Of a stretch of 64,000 nucleotides of DNA, positions 1-7,616 are shown in pieces. The DNA is taken from assembly GCA_949294665.1 (NCBI GenBank), contig CASFID010000014.1:62001-126000 (forward strand), given 5' to 3'. The notes under the pieces are model-generated. The model did no database searches. It had not been told where the DNA came from and worked only from the letters and a program-made list of their open reading frames with translations. The stretch comes from an uncultured Eubacteriales bacterium. GTDB lineage: Bacteria > Bacillota > Clostridia > Lachnospirales > Lachnospiraceae. The first letter of the stretch is position 1. The number at the start of each line of letters is the position of its first letter. The position numbers and the translations under genes are program-made.

Positions 1-68
1 GCTGCTATGGCGTCATACAGCTTCGCGGAAAGCCGGAGCGGAACCTGTTTCTTTTTCTGATCCGCCAT
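1..68 (-). CDS. Small ribbon-helix-helix-like protein, 5' part only
   Basis: Only the first 22 codons are in the window; the rest lies off the left edge. The ATG is preceded by a GGAG seven bases upstream, 22 bases after the SPFH gene stop, so the two are probably co-transcribed. The visible N-terminus is a short Lys/Gln-rich tail followed by VPLRLSAKLYDAIA. A polar beta strand of the PLRL type leading into a helix is what Arc/CopG-like ribbon-helix-helix proteins show at this place, and small proteins with this kind of start are found beside SPFH genes in Clostridia (recalled, not searched). DNA binding and any antitoxin role are inference from a very short segment. Confidence 0.55.
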   Translation of the reverse strand, partial: MADQKKKQVPLRLSAKLYDAIA

Positions 69-90
69 TTCTGACTCCGTTTCCCGGCTT

Positions 91-1119
91 CTAATACAGA
101 CTGCCGGAATTTACGATCGGCTGAGCGTCCCGATTGCCGCAGAGTACGACAAGCAGATTCGATACCATGGCAGCCTTACGCTCTTCGTCAAGTTCCACTA
201 CTCCCTTCTCGTTCAGACGGTCCAACGCCATCTCGACCATTCCGACAGCTCCGTCCACGATCATCTTTCTCGCATCGACAACGGCAGACGCCTGCTGTCT
301 CTGGAGCATCACGGCTGCGATCTCCGGCGCATATGCAAGATATGTGATCCTCGCTTCGAGAATTTCAAGACCTGCTTTCTCTACTTTCTTCTGGATCTCA
401 TCGCGGATACGAGCCGCCACGATCTCACTGGAACCTCTCAGACTCCCTTCGTCTGCGATACCGTCTCCTGTCGTGTCCACATTCGGCGCCACGTCATAAG
501 GATAGATCCGGACGATATTGCGGAGAGCCGTGTCACACTGCAAAGACAGATATTCCTTGTAATTATCCACATTAAATACCGCTCTCGCCGTATCCACCAC
601 GCGCCACATGACCGCGATCCCGATCTCGACCGGATTGCCCAGACAGTCGTTGATCTTCTGCCGGTTATTGTTCAGCGTCATGATCTTAAGGGATATCTTC
701 TTGTTTCCTGAAATCTCTGCTTCAGCCTTTCCGACGTTAAAAGCAAGAGACAGGGCAGACTTCTGTCTGTCGCTGTTGTCTACATCTCCGCTCTGATGGA
801 GATGCGTAGCCGCCGCGGGATTCACGCTTGAAGAAAATGGATTGACAAAATAGAAGCCCTCGCTCTTGAGCGTACCGGTATAATTGCCGAACAGTGTCAG
901 CACAAGGGCCTCCTGCGGCTTTAATATACGAAGGCCGCAGTACGGGATCCAGCCGATACAAAGCCAGATAATGCTTATGACCAGCAGCGCCGGACTTCCC
1001 TCGTCTGAGACTATCATGCCCCCGAAAACGCATCCCGCGATTGCTCCAAGATACAGAAGCGTTGTCAGGACCAGAACGATCATGCCGTTTTTTTTGTTCA
1101 GTAATACTTTTTCATCCAT
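91..1119 (-). CDS. SPFH/stomatin-like membrane protein
   Basis: The 342-residue product has two N-terminal hydrophobic segments (about residues 12-37 and 43-65) followed by an SPFH (band 7) domain from about residue 68 to 290, including the typical late stretch LAYAPEIAAVMLQRQQA and a following amphipathic helix. SPFH proteins form ring- or cage-like oligomers on membranes and organise microdomains or hold proteases; the specific client here is unknown. I start at the ATG at 1119 because AGGAGG lies eight bases upstream; an in-frame start 21 bases earlier has no comparable site. A good promoter with a palindromic operator lies just upstream, and a small RHH-like gene follows. An SPFH protein is certain, its role is not. 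Confidence 0.88.
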   Translation of the reverse strand: MDEKVLLNKKNGMIVLVLTTLLYLGAIAGCVFGGMIVSDEGSPALLVISIIWLCIGWIPYCGLRILKPQEALVLTLFGNYTGTLKSEGFYFVNPFSSSVNPAAATHLHQSGDVDNSDRQKSALSLAFNVGKAEAEISGNKKISLKIMTLNNNRQKINDCLGNPVEIGIAVMWRVVDTARAVFNVDNYKEYLSLQCDTALRNIVRIYPYDVAPNVDTTGDGIADEGSLRGSSEIVAARIRDEIQKKVEKAGLEILEARITYLAYAPEIAAVMLQRQQASAVVDARKMIVDGAVGMVEMALDRLNEKGVVELDEERKAAMVSNLLVVLCGNRDAQPIVNSGSLY

Positions 1120-1150
1120 AAATGAATCCTCCTTACACAATACGTCTTTT

Positions 1151-1170
1151 TGATATCATTATGATATCAT
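1151..1170 (-). promoter_or_regulatory. Putative operator, two phased ATGATATCA units
   Basis: The minus strand reads ATGATATCAT followed after one base by ATGATATCA, so two copies of a palindromic 9-10-mer sit 11 bases (one helical turn) apart across the -10 and start-site region of the SPFH promoter. This arrangement is typical of a repressor binding as two dimers on one face of the helix. The small RHH-like protein of the same operon is an obvious candidate, which is inference. Confidence 0.45.
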
Positions 1171-1189
1171 ATTGTCGTTCTGCTGTAAA
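1161..1189 (-). promoter_or_regulatory. Promoter of the SPFH gene
   Basis: On the minus strand TTTACA is followed by a 17-base spacer and TATCAT, a good vegetative match about 40 bases upstream of the SPFH start codon. The -10 lies inside the repeat described at 1151-1170. Confidence 0.6.
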
Positions 1190-1219
1190 GAGTCTTTTTT
1201 CTGTCGCAGACTTCCCCTT

Positions 1220-1420
1220 CTATCGCACAAAATTTGTAAAACAGGCCTCCTCTTTCTCCGGCATTCCGTACTGCTCCTTTCCCAGCGCGATGCTCTTCAA
1301 AAGAAATCCATATTGCGCGCCAGAGTGCGCATCGTCTGATATCCTTGTTTCCCACCTGTATGATCTCTGTCTCGATACCTCCTTGTTCTGAAATATGCAC
1401 TGTTTTGTAAAACAGCGCCA
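1220..1420 (-). pseudogene. Possible remnant of a small unidentified gene
   Basis: The 395-base stretch between the SPFH gene and the ABC operon (1120-1515) holds no convincing intact gene. One minus-strand frame ending in TAG at 1220-1222 stays open for about 65 codons upstream with the G/C-rich third positions of the neighbouring genes and ends in plausible protein sequence (QYGFLLKSIALGKEQYG, then MPEKEEACFTNFVR). It has no upstream ATG with a ribosome binding site and runs back into the terminator hairpin at 1426-1449. It may be a decayed gene tail or chance. I recognise no family. Confidence 0.25.
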
Positions 1421-1449
1421 TGGAAAAAGGAGAAGTCGCCTTCTCCTTT
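1421..1449 (-). terminator. Rho-independent terminator of the ABC/LytTR operon
   Basis: A ten-base perfect stem (AAAGGAGAAG with CTTCTCCTTT) and a four-base loop is followed on the minus strand by further T residues, 67 bases beyond the ABC ATPase stop codon. Confidence 0.65.
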
Positions 1450-1515
1450 CTTACCAAATAAAATTATAGCTCTGCACGCATCTGTTTGCAAGAGGAAAGT
1501 ACTTCTTTCGGATGT

Positions 1516-2157
1516 TTACCGCACCTGAGTCAGCACGCCTGCGTCCATCTCGAAGACCGTATCGCACAGATATTCAATCTCCATCATATTATGTGCCGCG
1601 ATCAGGATTGTCGTCCCCCTCTCCCGAAAATCTGACAGCAGATCGCACACATCCCCTGCTCCCCGTTTGTCCAGTCCGTTAAAAGGTTCGTCCAGCACAA
1701 GAAGCCGTGGCTTCTCCATAATGGCCTGGGCAATTCCAAGACGTTCCCTCATACCCAGAGAATACTTTCCCGCTTTCTTTTTTGAAAACGGATCCAGTCC
1801 TGTCTGCCTCATCGACTCTCTGATCTCCTCCGGGCCGATCCTTCTCCTGATATCAGCCAGACGCTTCAGATTCGCGTATCCGCTCAGGTGCGGAAGAAAT
1901 CCCGGACTCTCGATGATCATACCCACAGATTCGGGGAAATCCGTCTCTTTCCCAATCTGTCTGCCCTGCACATAGATGTTTCCCTCATCCGGCCTGAGCA
2001 GCCCGCAGATACATTTGAACATGACTGTTTTGCCTGATCCGTTGAATCCCATGATCCCATGGATCTTTCCCTGTTCAAATGAATGAGTGATATTTTTCAG
2101 TACCCTTTCTTTCCGAAATGATTTCGACACATTTTTCAGTATCACAGCATTTTTCAT
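1516..2157 (-). CDS. ABC transporter ATP-binding protein
   Basis: This 213-residue protein is a single nucleotide-binding domain that would power the two membrane proteins encoded just upstream. Walker A GFNGSGKT is at residues 37-44, the signature YSLGMRERLGIA at 132-143, Walker B LLVLDEPFNGLD at 152-163 and the switch histidine at 189. The Q-loop position reads IIESPGF, with Glu instead of Gln, a feature I associate with the bacitracin/lantibiotic-export-like (BcrA-type) subfamily. It is the last gene of the operon, 14 bases after the permease. The substrate is not known; a peptide antibiotic, lipid or signal peptide is plausible. Confidence 0.88.
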   Translation of the reverse strand: MKNAVILKNVSKSFRKERVLKNITHSFEQGKIHGIMGFNGSGKTVMFKCICGLLRPDEGNIYVQGRQIGKETDFPESVGMIIESPGFLPHLSGYANLKRLADIRRRIGPEEIRESMRQTGLDPFSKKKAGKYSLGMRERLGIAQAIMEKPRLLVLDEPFNGLDKRGAGDVCDLLSDFRERGTTILIAAHNMMEIEYLCDTVFEMDAGVLTQVR

Positions 2158-2171
2158 CTACCGCTCCCTCC

Positions 2172-3059
2172 TCATTCTTCCACTTGTTGGAACAGAAAGT
2201 CATAGGATCGCATCTTCCTTACGGAGAATATGCTCAGGATTGCTGTCAAAAGGACAAACAGGATCACGCTCTCCCGGATCCCGGGCAGATGATCGTATCC
2301 GAAATCATGCATTGGAAACGCTGCATGGTTCAGCAAAGACAGCCACCCGCAGAGGACATTTGCCCGATATCCGGCGCTTTGCGGGATCTCTGCTATCTTC
2401 ATGATCAGATCCGGATCCAGCAGATATCCGTATAAATTGACTGCGATAGCCCCGATCACCCCCGCTGCGCTGCACACCGTCAGATTCAGAAAAAGCATGA
2501 GAGATGAAAGAAACAAGGAATACAAAAGCATCAGGATCAGGACCATTCCCATACACTCATAGGGCGTGGAGCTTTCCATCGTCTTAAGAGAGACCGGAAC
2601 CGTGATATCCCCGCCGGCGGCGTAAGCCATGGAGGCGGACGTCTCGCTCCACACATTCCCGATATAGGACCACGGCGCCGCGATCAGAATTTCCGTCGTC
2701 AGGATAAACACGTCATAGATGACAACGACAGCTCCGGCGTACATCATCTGTCCCGCAAGCCATATACTTCTCTTTGTCCGTATCAGGCAGTATGGCGCTG
2801 TCTGTCCGGCAAACGGTATATCCGCAAACAGCAGGATCAACAGGATCGTCGATATCATGATCGACTGCGCGTCACCGAACGTCCAGATAAAAGGCTCAAA
2901 GATCTGGACGGAGGAATCATATATCTGAGCCCGGCTGAGCATCTGATCCGACAGCATGAAGCACATGACCAGACTAAGGGAAAATGTCAGCCATACCCTT
3001 GCGTTCCTGTACCATCCCGAGAAGTTCTGTCCGGCCAGAAGTATCGCCTGTCTGAACAT
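2172..3059 (-). CDS. ABC-2-type membrane permease, second subunit
   Basis: The 295-residue protein is strongly hydrophobic, with about six predicted membrane segments (for example residues 22-40, 68-86, 105-125, 175-200, 200-220 and 265-285). Its ATG overlaps the TAA of the upstream permease (TAATG), with AGGAGG ten bases before it, so the two are translationally coupled; a longer in-frame extension upstream would run through the neighbour and is rejected. It has no recognisable substrate motif. Being sandwiched between another multispanning protein and an ABC ATPase, it is most likely one half of a heterodimeric exporter channel. Confidence 0.75.
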   Translation of the reverse strand: MFRQAILLAGQNFSGWYRNARVWLTFSLSLVMCFMLSDQMLSRAQIYDSSVQIFEPFIWTFGDAQSIMISTILLILLFADIPFAGQTAPYCLIRTKRSIWLAGQMMYAGAVVVIYDVFILTTEILIAAPWSYIGNVWSETSASMAYAAGGDITVPVSLKTMESSTPYECMGMVLILMLLYSLFLSSLMLFLNLTVCSAAGVIGAIAVNLYGYLLDPDLIMKIAEIPQSAGYRANVLCGWLSLLNHAAFPMHDFGYDHLPGIRESVILFVLLTAILSIFSVRKMRSYDFLFQQVEE

Positions 3060-3838
3060 TACGACAGCCTCCTTTCCATAAGCTTTCCCAGCGTGAATGA
3101 AGCAGCGCCTCCAAGAAGCGTCAGAAGAACAATGCACACACCGGCCCCGTAATAAGACGGATACGCCCACTGTCGCGGATTCAGGAAATACAGTTCTGTA
3201 TAATAGCGTTCCTGAAATACGGCGAGCACATAGTAGAGGATAAAAGGAACGGCATAGGCGACATAATGATTCCGGGAGAGCACCGCTGCCGCGCTCCCCA
3301 CAAGCGACCAGAGGGCTCCATTCAGAAAGCCGCATGCCATGTCAGGCAGTATGCTCCAGCCGCTGATCACCGCAGATCCGTGACTCAGATCCGGAATGTC
3401 CGCGCACCACACTGCGGCGGCCGCAAGCATGACTGTCATCGCAAGTACCGTCATAAGCCCTCCGGCACATGCCGTACCGCATATCTTATCTGTAACATAG
3501 GATTTCTTCCCTGTTCTTGCGACAAGAAACAGGGCATATCTGCTCTTTAATTCCTGCGATACCTCCGCTGATGCCGCAAGTGGAACGAGGAGGGGAAGAA
3601 ATAGGAGGGAGCGTTCTGAGGCTACGCCACAGGCAAAGACTGCGATCCATGCAGCGCCCTCCACCGAGCCTCCCGTCTCGAGCAGGTACTCCCGGTACGG
3701 ATATGCCGCGATGAGGAATACCGTCGCCAGCAGCACAGTTCCGCAGAAAAATCCGGGATTCATAAGAGAGGCTCGCATCTGTGCCCGGAAAGACTTTTTC
3801 CCTCTTCCTCTGTCTCTTTTACTCTTTTCATGCGCCAT
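3059..3838 (-). CDS. ABC-2-type membrane permease, first subunit
   Basis: The 259-residue product starts with a basic cytoplasmic tail (KSKRDRGRGKK) and then shows about six hydrophobic segments, the layout of an ABC-2-type permease. It begins 15 bases after the lipoprotein gene and ends in a TAATG overlap with the second permease. Sequence similarity to any named transporter was not obvious to me, so the assignment rests on topology and on the ABC ATPase two genes downstream. It probably pairs with the neighbouring permease. Confidence 0.72.
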   Translation of the reverse strand: MAHEKSKRDRGRGKKSFRAQMRASLMNPGFFCGTVLLATVFLIAAYPYREYLLETGGSVEGAAWIAVFACGVASERSLLFLPLLVPLAASAEVSQELKSRYALFLVARTGKKSYVTDKICGTACAGGLMTVLAMTVMLAAAAVWCADIPDLSHGSAVISGWSILPDMACGFLNGALWSLVGSAAAVLSRNHYVAYAVPFILYYVLAVFQERYYTELYFLNPRQWAYPSYYGAGVCIVLLTLLGGAASFTLGKLMERRLS

Positions 3839-3853
3839 AGTTCCTACGCTCCC

Positions 3854-5428
3854 CTAGTCCCGGATCAGACTTCCGTCCAGCGCATTCACCGTCAGATAGC
3901 ACCACTGCATGTTTTCAATCTCTCTCTTGCCGGTGATGTCATACATATCGGAACCGCTTTTTAGTTCTGCGATCCACGCAGGAACCGCCCATGCGTGGTC
4001 CGGATCCTCATAGGCCGGCACATAACTGTATCCGAATCGAATGTCCTGGAGTTCATATTTGAACACCGAGCCGCTGTCGTCGGGCTGGCTTCCCGGAAAA
4101 GAATAAGAAAGATACTGTGTGATCCTCTCCTGTATCTCCTCGAAGGGAAGCACGCTGGTATTCTCGGCAACTGTGGATACTTCCTCGCACATGCCCTCCC
4201 AGGAAAACAGCTTCACGCCGCTTTTTGTCACGGCGATCATGACAGATTCTACCGGAAACGGCGCAGCGTAGGATTCCGTTTCCCCGTATGGCCCGGAAGT
4301 TCCGAGAAACATGCCGCCTGACATCAGGTCGACATCCTGTCCTCCGATCTCATTATGAAATGTATACACGTATCCAGCTTCCGCCCGTTCCAGATCTGCC
4401 TGATAGAGACTGTCAAAGTAAGTGTATGCCAGGTCCTCTGTATAACTCCCCTCAGGGAACCAGAGGATCGGCTCCGCATCAGAATAGATCTTGTCCGTGA
4501 TCCCCAGACTGCTCAGGATCTGCTCCGCCTGCTCACGACCGGCTGCCAGATCTATATTGTCTTCTTCCATCATCTCTGCGCACCGGTCCAGTATCTGCTC
4601 CCATTTCCGGTCCGTATCAGATATATCCGCATATTCTGTGTGCAGGGATTTATACACCGCGATATCCGATCTCTGATATAAGATCCTGTCCCCTGTCGAC
4701 CATTCAAAATTACCTGACAGATTGGAAGACGGATCATATTTTCTCGCTGAGATCCTGCTCTCTCTGTCTGTCCCCACGTCTGCTGTGAAGAAGATCTCCT
4801 GATTGTCTGTTTCCTCGGATATATATTTTCTCCGGTCCGCCATAGCGTCTTCTGCCGGATCTTCCAGTCTTGGGCCGAAGCCAACGTCCACAGTCTCCGG
4901 TTGTTGTTCACCTTCCTCCGGCGCCAGTTCTATCCCCTTTTCCAGCTTCTCCTTTTCGTCTCCCACATTCATATCGATCGTATAGACGGCATATACGCTC
5001 TCCATGTTCTGTATCCGCTCCAGCTTCTCCTGATAGACGTCTTTCGTTGTCAGTAACGGGACGTAAAGTTCTTCTCCGGCCGCAAAATATCCTACCAGGC
5101 GCTCCAGTTCGTCCTGTGTCATCGAGTGCTGCGCCATTTCCACTACCGGGAGATTCCCTGTCTCCACATCTTCCAGTTCCACATCCGCCTCAAAGATCCA
5201 GCGGTCTTTGTTCCATTTTTCTGTCTCTTCCCACCGGTCCGGCACTTCGATCGTCTGCGTCTCCCCATCGGTGAGCGGTTCTGCTTTCACATCTTCACCA
5301 AGCCCTCCCCGTCTGCTGACGACTGCGGATTCGTCCGGCGTTTCCCTGCAGCCTCCCAGAGTGATCATGCATGCGGCCGCAGCGATCGCAGACAGGATCC
5401 TGTATCTTTTCTCTCTCCTCATTTCCAT
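3854..5428 (-). CDS. Large lipoprotein, DUF6034-like
   Basis: The 524-residue product has a basic N-terminus, a hydrophobic core and a lipobox LGGC with the lipidated cysteine at residue 27, so it should be anchored to the outer face of the membrane. I start at the ATG at 5428 because AGAGGAG sits just upstream; an ATG 36 bases earlier lacks a site. The mature part is acidic and contains several FxxG/beta-rich repeats but no catalytic motif I know. It resembles the DUF6034 lipoproteins that I recall beside LytTR/ABC loci in Clostridia (recollection, not a search). Its place between a histidine kinase and the permeases suggests a role in sensing or in capturing the transported ligand. Confidence 0.7.
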   Translation of the reverse strand: MEMRREKRYRILSAIAAAACMITLGGCRETPDESAVVSRRGGLGEDVKAEPLTDGETQTIEVPDRWEETEKWNKDRWIFEADVELEDVETGNLPVVEMAQHSMTQDELERLVGYFAAGEELYVPLLTTKDVYQEKLERIQNMESVYAVYTIDMNVGDEKEKLEKGIELAPEEGEQQPETVDVGFGPRLEDPAEDAMADRRKYISEETDNQEIFFTADVGTDRESRISARKYDPSSNLSGNFEWSTGDRILYQRSDIAVYKSLHTEYADISDTDRKWEQILDRCAEMMEEDNIDLAAGREQAEQILSSLGITDKIYSDAEPILWFPEGSYTEDLAYTYFDSLYQADLERAEAGYVYTFHNEIGGQDVDLMSGGMFLGTSGPYGETESYAAPFPVESVMIAVTKSGVKLFSWEGMCEEVSTVAENTSVLPFEEIQERITQYLSYSFPGSQPDDSGSVFKYELQDIRFGYSYVPAYEDPDHAWAVPAWIAELKSGSDMYDITGKREIENMQWCYLTVNALDGSLIRD

Positions 5429-5542
5429 GCTCTCCTCTCCGGTCATTTTCCTTATCTGATGCAAGCATATATCACATGAATGTGCGGAGCAAGAAACTGG
5501 ACATGAAACAGTATAAAACAGGCCATCAATCTTTTATGGCGC

Positions 5543-6883
5543 TCACTCTGTGTCAAATAATGTTACCGTCACGGTGAATCTGTCGTCCTCCGGTTCATAG
5601 CTGACAAGTCCCTCGTGGGCGTCCACGATACGCTCCACACTGCGCAGCCCGAAACCATGCGCTTTCTTATCCTTCTTCCAGGAAAGAAAATGCCGTCCGT
5701 TTTGAACCGGTTTTTTTTCTGCCGAATTACTGATCTCAATACAGAGCATCTGGTTCTGTTTCTTTATGTTCACCTGAATCTCTCTTCGGCCTTCTACTTT
5801 TTCACAGGCTTCAACAGCATTATCGAGCAGATTTCCAAAAAGAGAACAGATCTCCTGTTCTGTGAAAGGCAAATGAGAAAGCGGTACGGCGCATATTTCA
5901 AATTCTATCTCTTTCTTCCTGGCTGTTATTCTTTTCTGTGACAGGATCAGATCGAGTATCCTGTTCCCTGTGTATACGTCCGGCGTTACACTGACAAAGT
6001 TATTCCGGAGTTCCTCTACATACCGGTGCAGTTTATCATACTCGCCGTTTTTCTCATATTCGCTTATCACGAGATAGTGGTTCCTCGTATCATGGATCAG
6101 CTCCCGGTTTTGCTCCAGCGCCGAACTCATCTCCTCGTATTTTCTGCTTTCCAGTTCCTCCTTCATAAGCAGGAAACTATTTTCACTGCGGATCGTCTGG
6201 TTTTTCAGATAAAGTGCTCCCAGTACGGCGAGGAGTGCCGCGGATGTAAGCATACTTGCCAGACTGTCGCGCAGTACGGTCCTGATGACGGGAAGATCTG
6301 ACGAAGAATAGAGGAATCCATATTCCAGCAGTCTGGAATACTCCAGGGCAAGCAGCGACATGATCACCCCTGCGGCCATCAGATATCTCCGGTATTCTGC
6401 CGCCTGGCGTATAAGATCAGAGCGGCGTATCCTGTATACGATAAAAGATACAGCTACAAGCACCGCGACACGGATTGCAATAAACTGTTCATTTACATTT
6501 GTAAAGGAATTATACGCAGAGCCCGGTTCCCGATACGCGTGCAGAAAAGACAGAAAAAATACAAGAAGCCATTCGAGAAGCTTCACAGAAGAACAGTAAG
6601 ACAATACTGTTCCGATGATGAGAAGAGGTTTCCGGCGATAGGCAAGACAGGCTCCAGCCGCAGGCACTAAAGCGCTGAAAATAAATACTTTTTCGCTGAA
6701 CACAGAGCCGATCCGGTAACTTCCCCCTGTCAGTACAGCCGCAACGACAAACAGGACGATCCGCACGAGCTTTTCCCGATGCCCGGCGGCTTTCAGGCCG
6801 GACATAACGCCCGCAGCCAGATAGAAACAGACAACCGTCTCAGCCAGGTTAAGTAAGATCCAGACAAATAATGACAGATTCAT
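5543..6883 (-). CDS. GHKL sensor histidine kinase (AgrC/LytS-like)
   Basis: The 446-residue kinase has six or seven membrane segments in residues 1-225, a short coiled coil (230-262), and a GHKL catalytic half. The H-box is HDTRNH with the likely phosphorylated His264, the N-box is NLLDNAVEAC at 351-360 and the G-box HGFGLRSV at 409-416. This polytopic-sensor layout is that of HPK10 kinases, which often detect peptides. The ribosome binding site TAAGGAG overlaps the stop codon of the response regulator gene, so both are translated in step. The ligand is unknown; the adjacent exporter and lipoprotein make an extracellular peptide or antimicrobial plausible. Confidence 0.88.
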   Translation of the reverse strand: MNLSLFVWILLNLAETVVCFYLAAGVMSGLKAAGHREKLVRIVLFVVAAVLTGGSYRIGSVFSEKVFIFSALVPAAGACLAYRRKPLLIIGTVLSYCSSVKLLEWLLVFFLSFLHAYREPGSAYNSFTNVNEQFIAIRVAVLVAVSFIVYRIRRSDLIRQAAEYRRYLMAAGVIMSLLALEYSRLLEYGFLYSSSDLPVIRTVLRDSLASMLTSAALLAVLGALYLKNQTIRSENSFLLMKEELESRKYEEMSSALEQNRELIHDTRNHYLVISEYEKNGEYDKLHRYVEELRNNFVSVTPDVYTGNRILDLILSQKRITARKKEIEFEICAVPLSHLPFTEQEICSLFGNLLDNAVEACEKVEGRREIQVNIKKQNQMLCIEISNSAEKKPVQNGRHFLSWKKDKKAHGFGLRSVERIVDAHEGLVSYEPEDDRFTVTVTLFDTE

Positions 6884-6896
6884 CCTCCTATGCTCC

Positions 6897-7616
6897 TTAT
6901 ATCTCTTTCCAGCATTTGCTGATCTGCTGTTTGACCTCCGGCAGCTTCGCGCGGCTCACCTGTACCTCGTATCCTTTTTCAAGATATAAGGTATCCTGAC
7001 GGATCTTCCGTATACGCCGCATGTTCACTACATATCCGCGCCCCGCCGGTATGAACAGGCTGCTGTTCAGCTGAGCCCGGGCCGCCTCAAGAGAGATCCT
7101 TTCTCTGTAGATCCCGTTCTCTGTAACATAATTGACATATTTCGCCCCTTTTGACTTATAAAGATAGATAATATCGTCATAATAGAGTTTTACCTTTTCC
7201 GTGCCGCTTCTGACGATGCAGAAATCCTTTTTCCCTGAGGAAATTCCCCGTACAATCTCGCGCAGCACGTCCGGCAGTCTCCTGTCAATGTCCTGTTTTA
7301 AAATATACTGATGCGCCTCGATCCTGTAACTCTCCGCAGCATACTCTTCAAACGAAGTGATAAATACTAGGAATATCCCGGGATCAAGGGCGCGCATCCT
7401 GCGGCCAAGCTCCATCCCATTCATCCCGTCCATCCGGATATCAGCGAGCAGGATATCAAAAGACTCTTTCCCGCGCACGGCATCGAGAAACGCTTCTGCA
7501 TCCGCAAAGTCCGTGATCCGTATCTCCTCTGTCTCCTCGCGCAGCGCAAGCCGCGCTGTCCTCGCTATCATATCTCGAAATATTTTCTCGTCATCCATCA
7601 CTGCGATCTTTATCAT
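6897..7616 (-). CDS. LytTR-family response regulator
   Basis: The 239-residue protein has an N-terminal receiver domain (acidic pair D8/D9, phosphoacceptor D59 in LLADIRMDG, conserved K107) and a C-terminal LytTR DNA-binding domain from about residue 132 to the end. LytTR regulators bind paired short repeats upstream of the genes they control. It pairs with the GHKL kinase encoded next. Its ATG overlaps the TGA of the upstream GGDEF gene (ATGA), so a c-di-GMP enzyme and a two-component regulator are translationally coupled. Likely targets are its own operon, but I could not identify a clear pair of LytTR sites. Confidence 0.9.
   Translation of the reverse strand: MIKIAVMDDEKIFRDMIARTARLALREETEEIRITDFADAEAFLDAVRGKESFDILLADIRMDGMNGMELGRRMRALDPGIFLVFITSFEEYAAESYRIEAHQYILKQDIDRRLPDVLREIVRGISSGKKDFCIVRSGTEKVKLYYDDIIYLYKSKGAKYVNYVTENGIYRERISLEAARAQLNSSLFIPAGRGYVVNMRRIRKIRQDTLYLEKGYEVQVSRAKLPEVKQQISKCWKEI

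Noticed and set aside
5429..5542. Separate promoter for the lipoprotein gene
   Set aside because: TTGACA at the kinase stop has no -10 at the right distance and TTGCTC-17-TATGCT is weak; co-transcription with the kinase is simpler.
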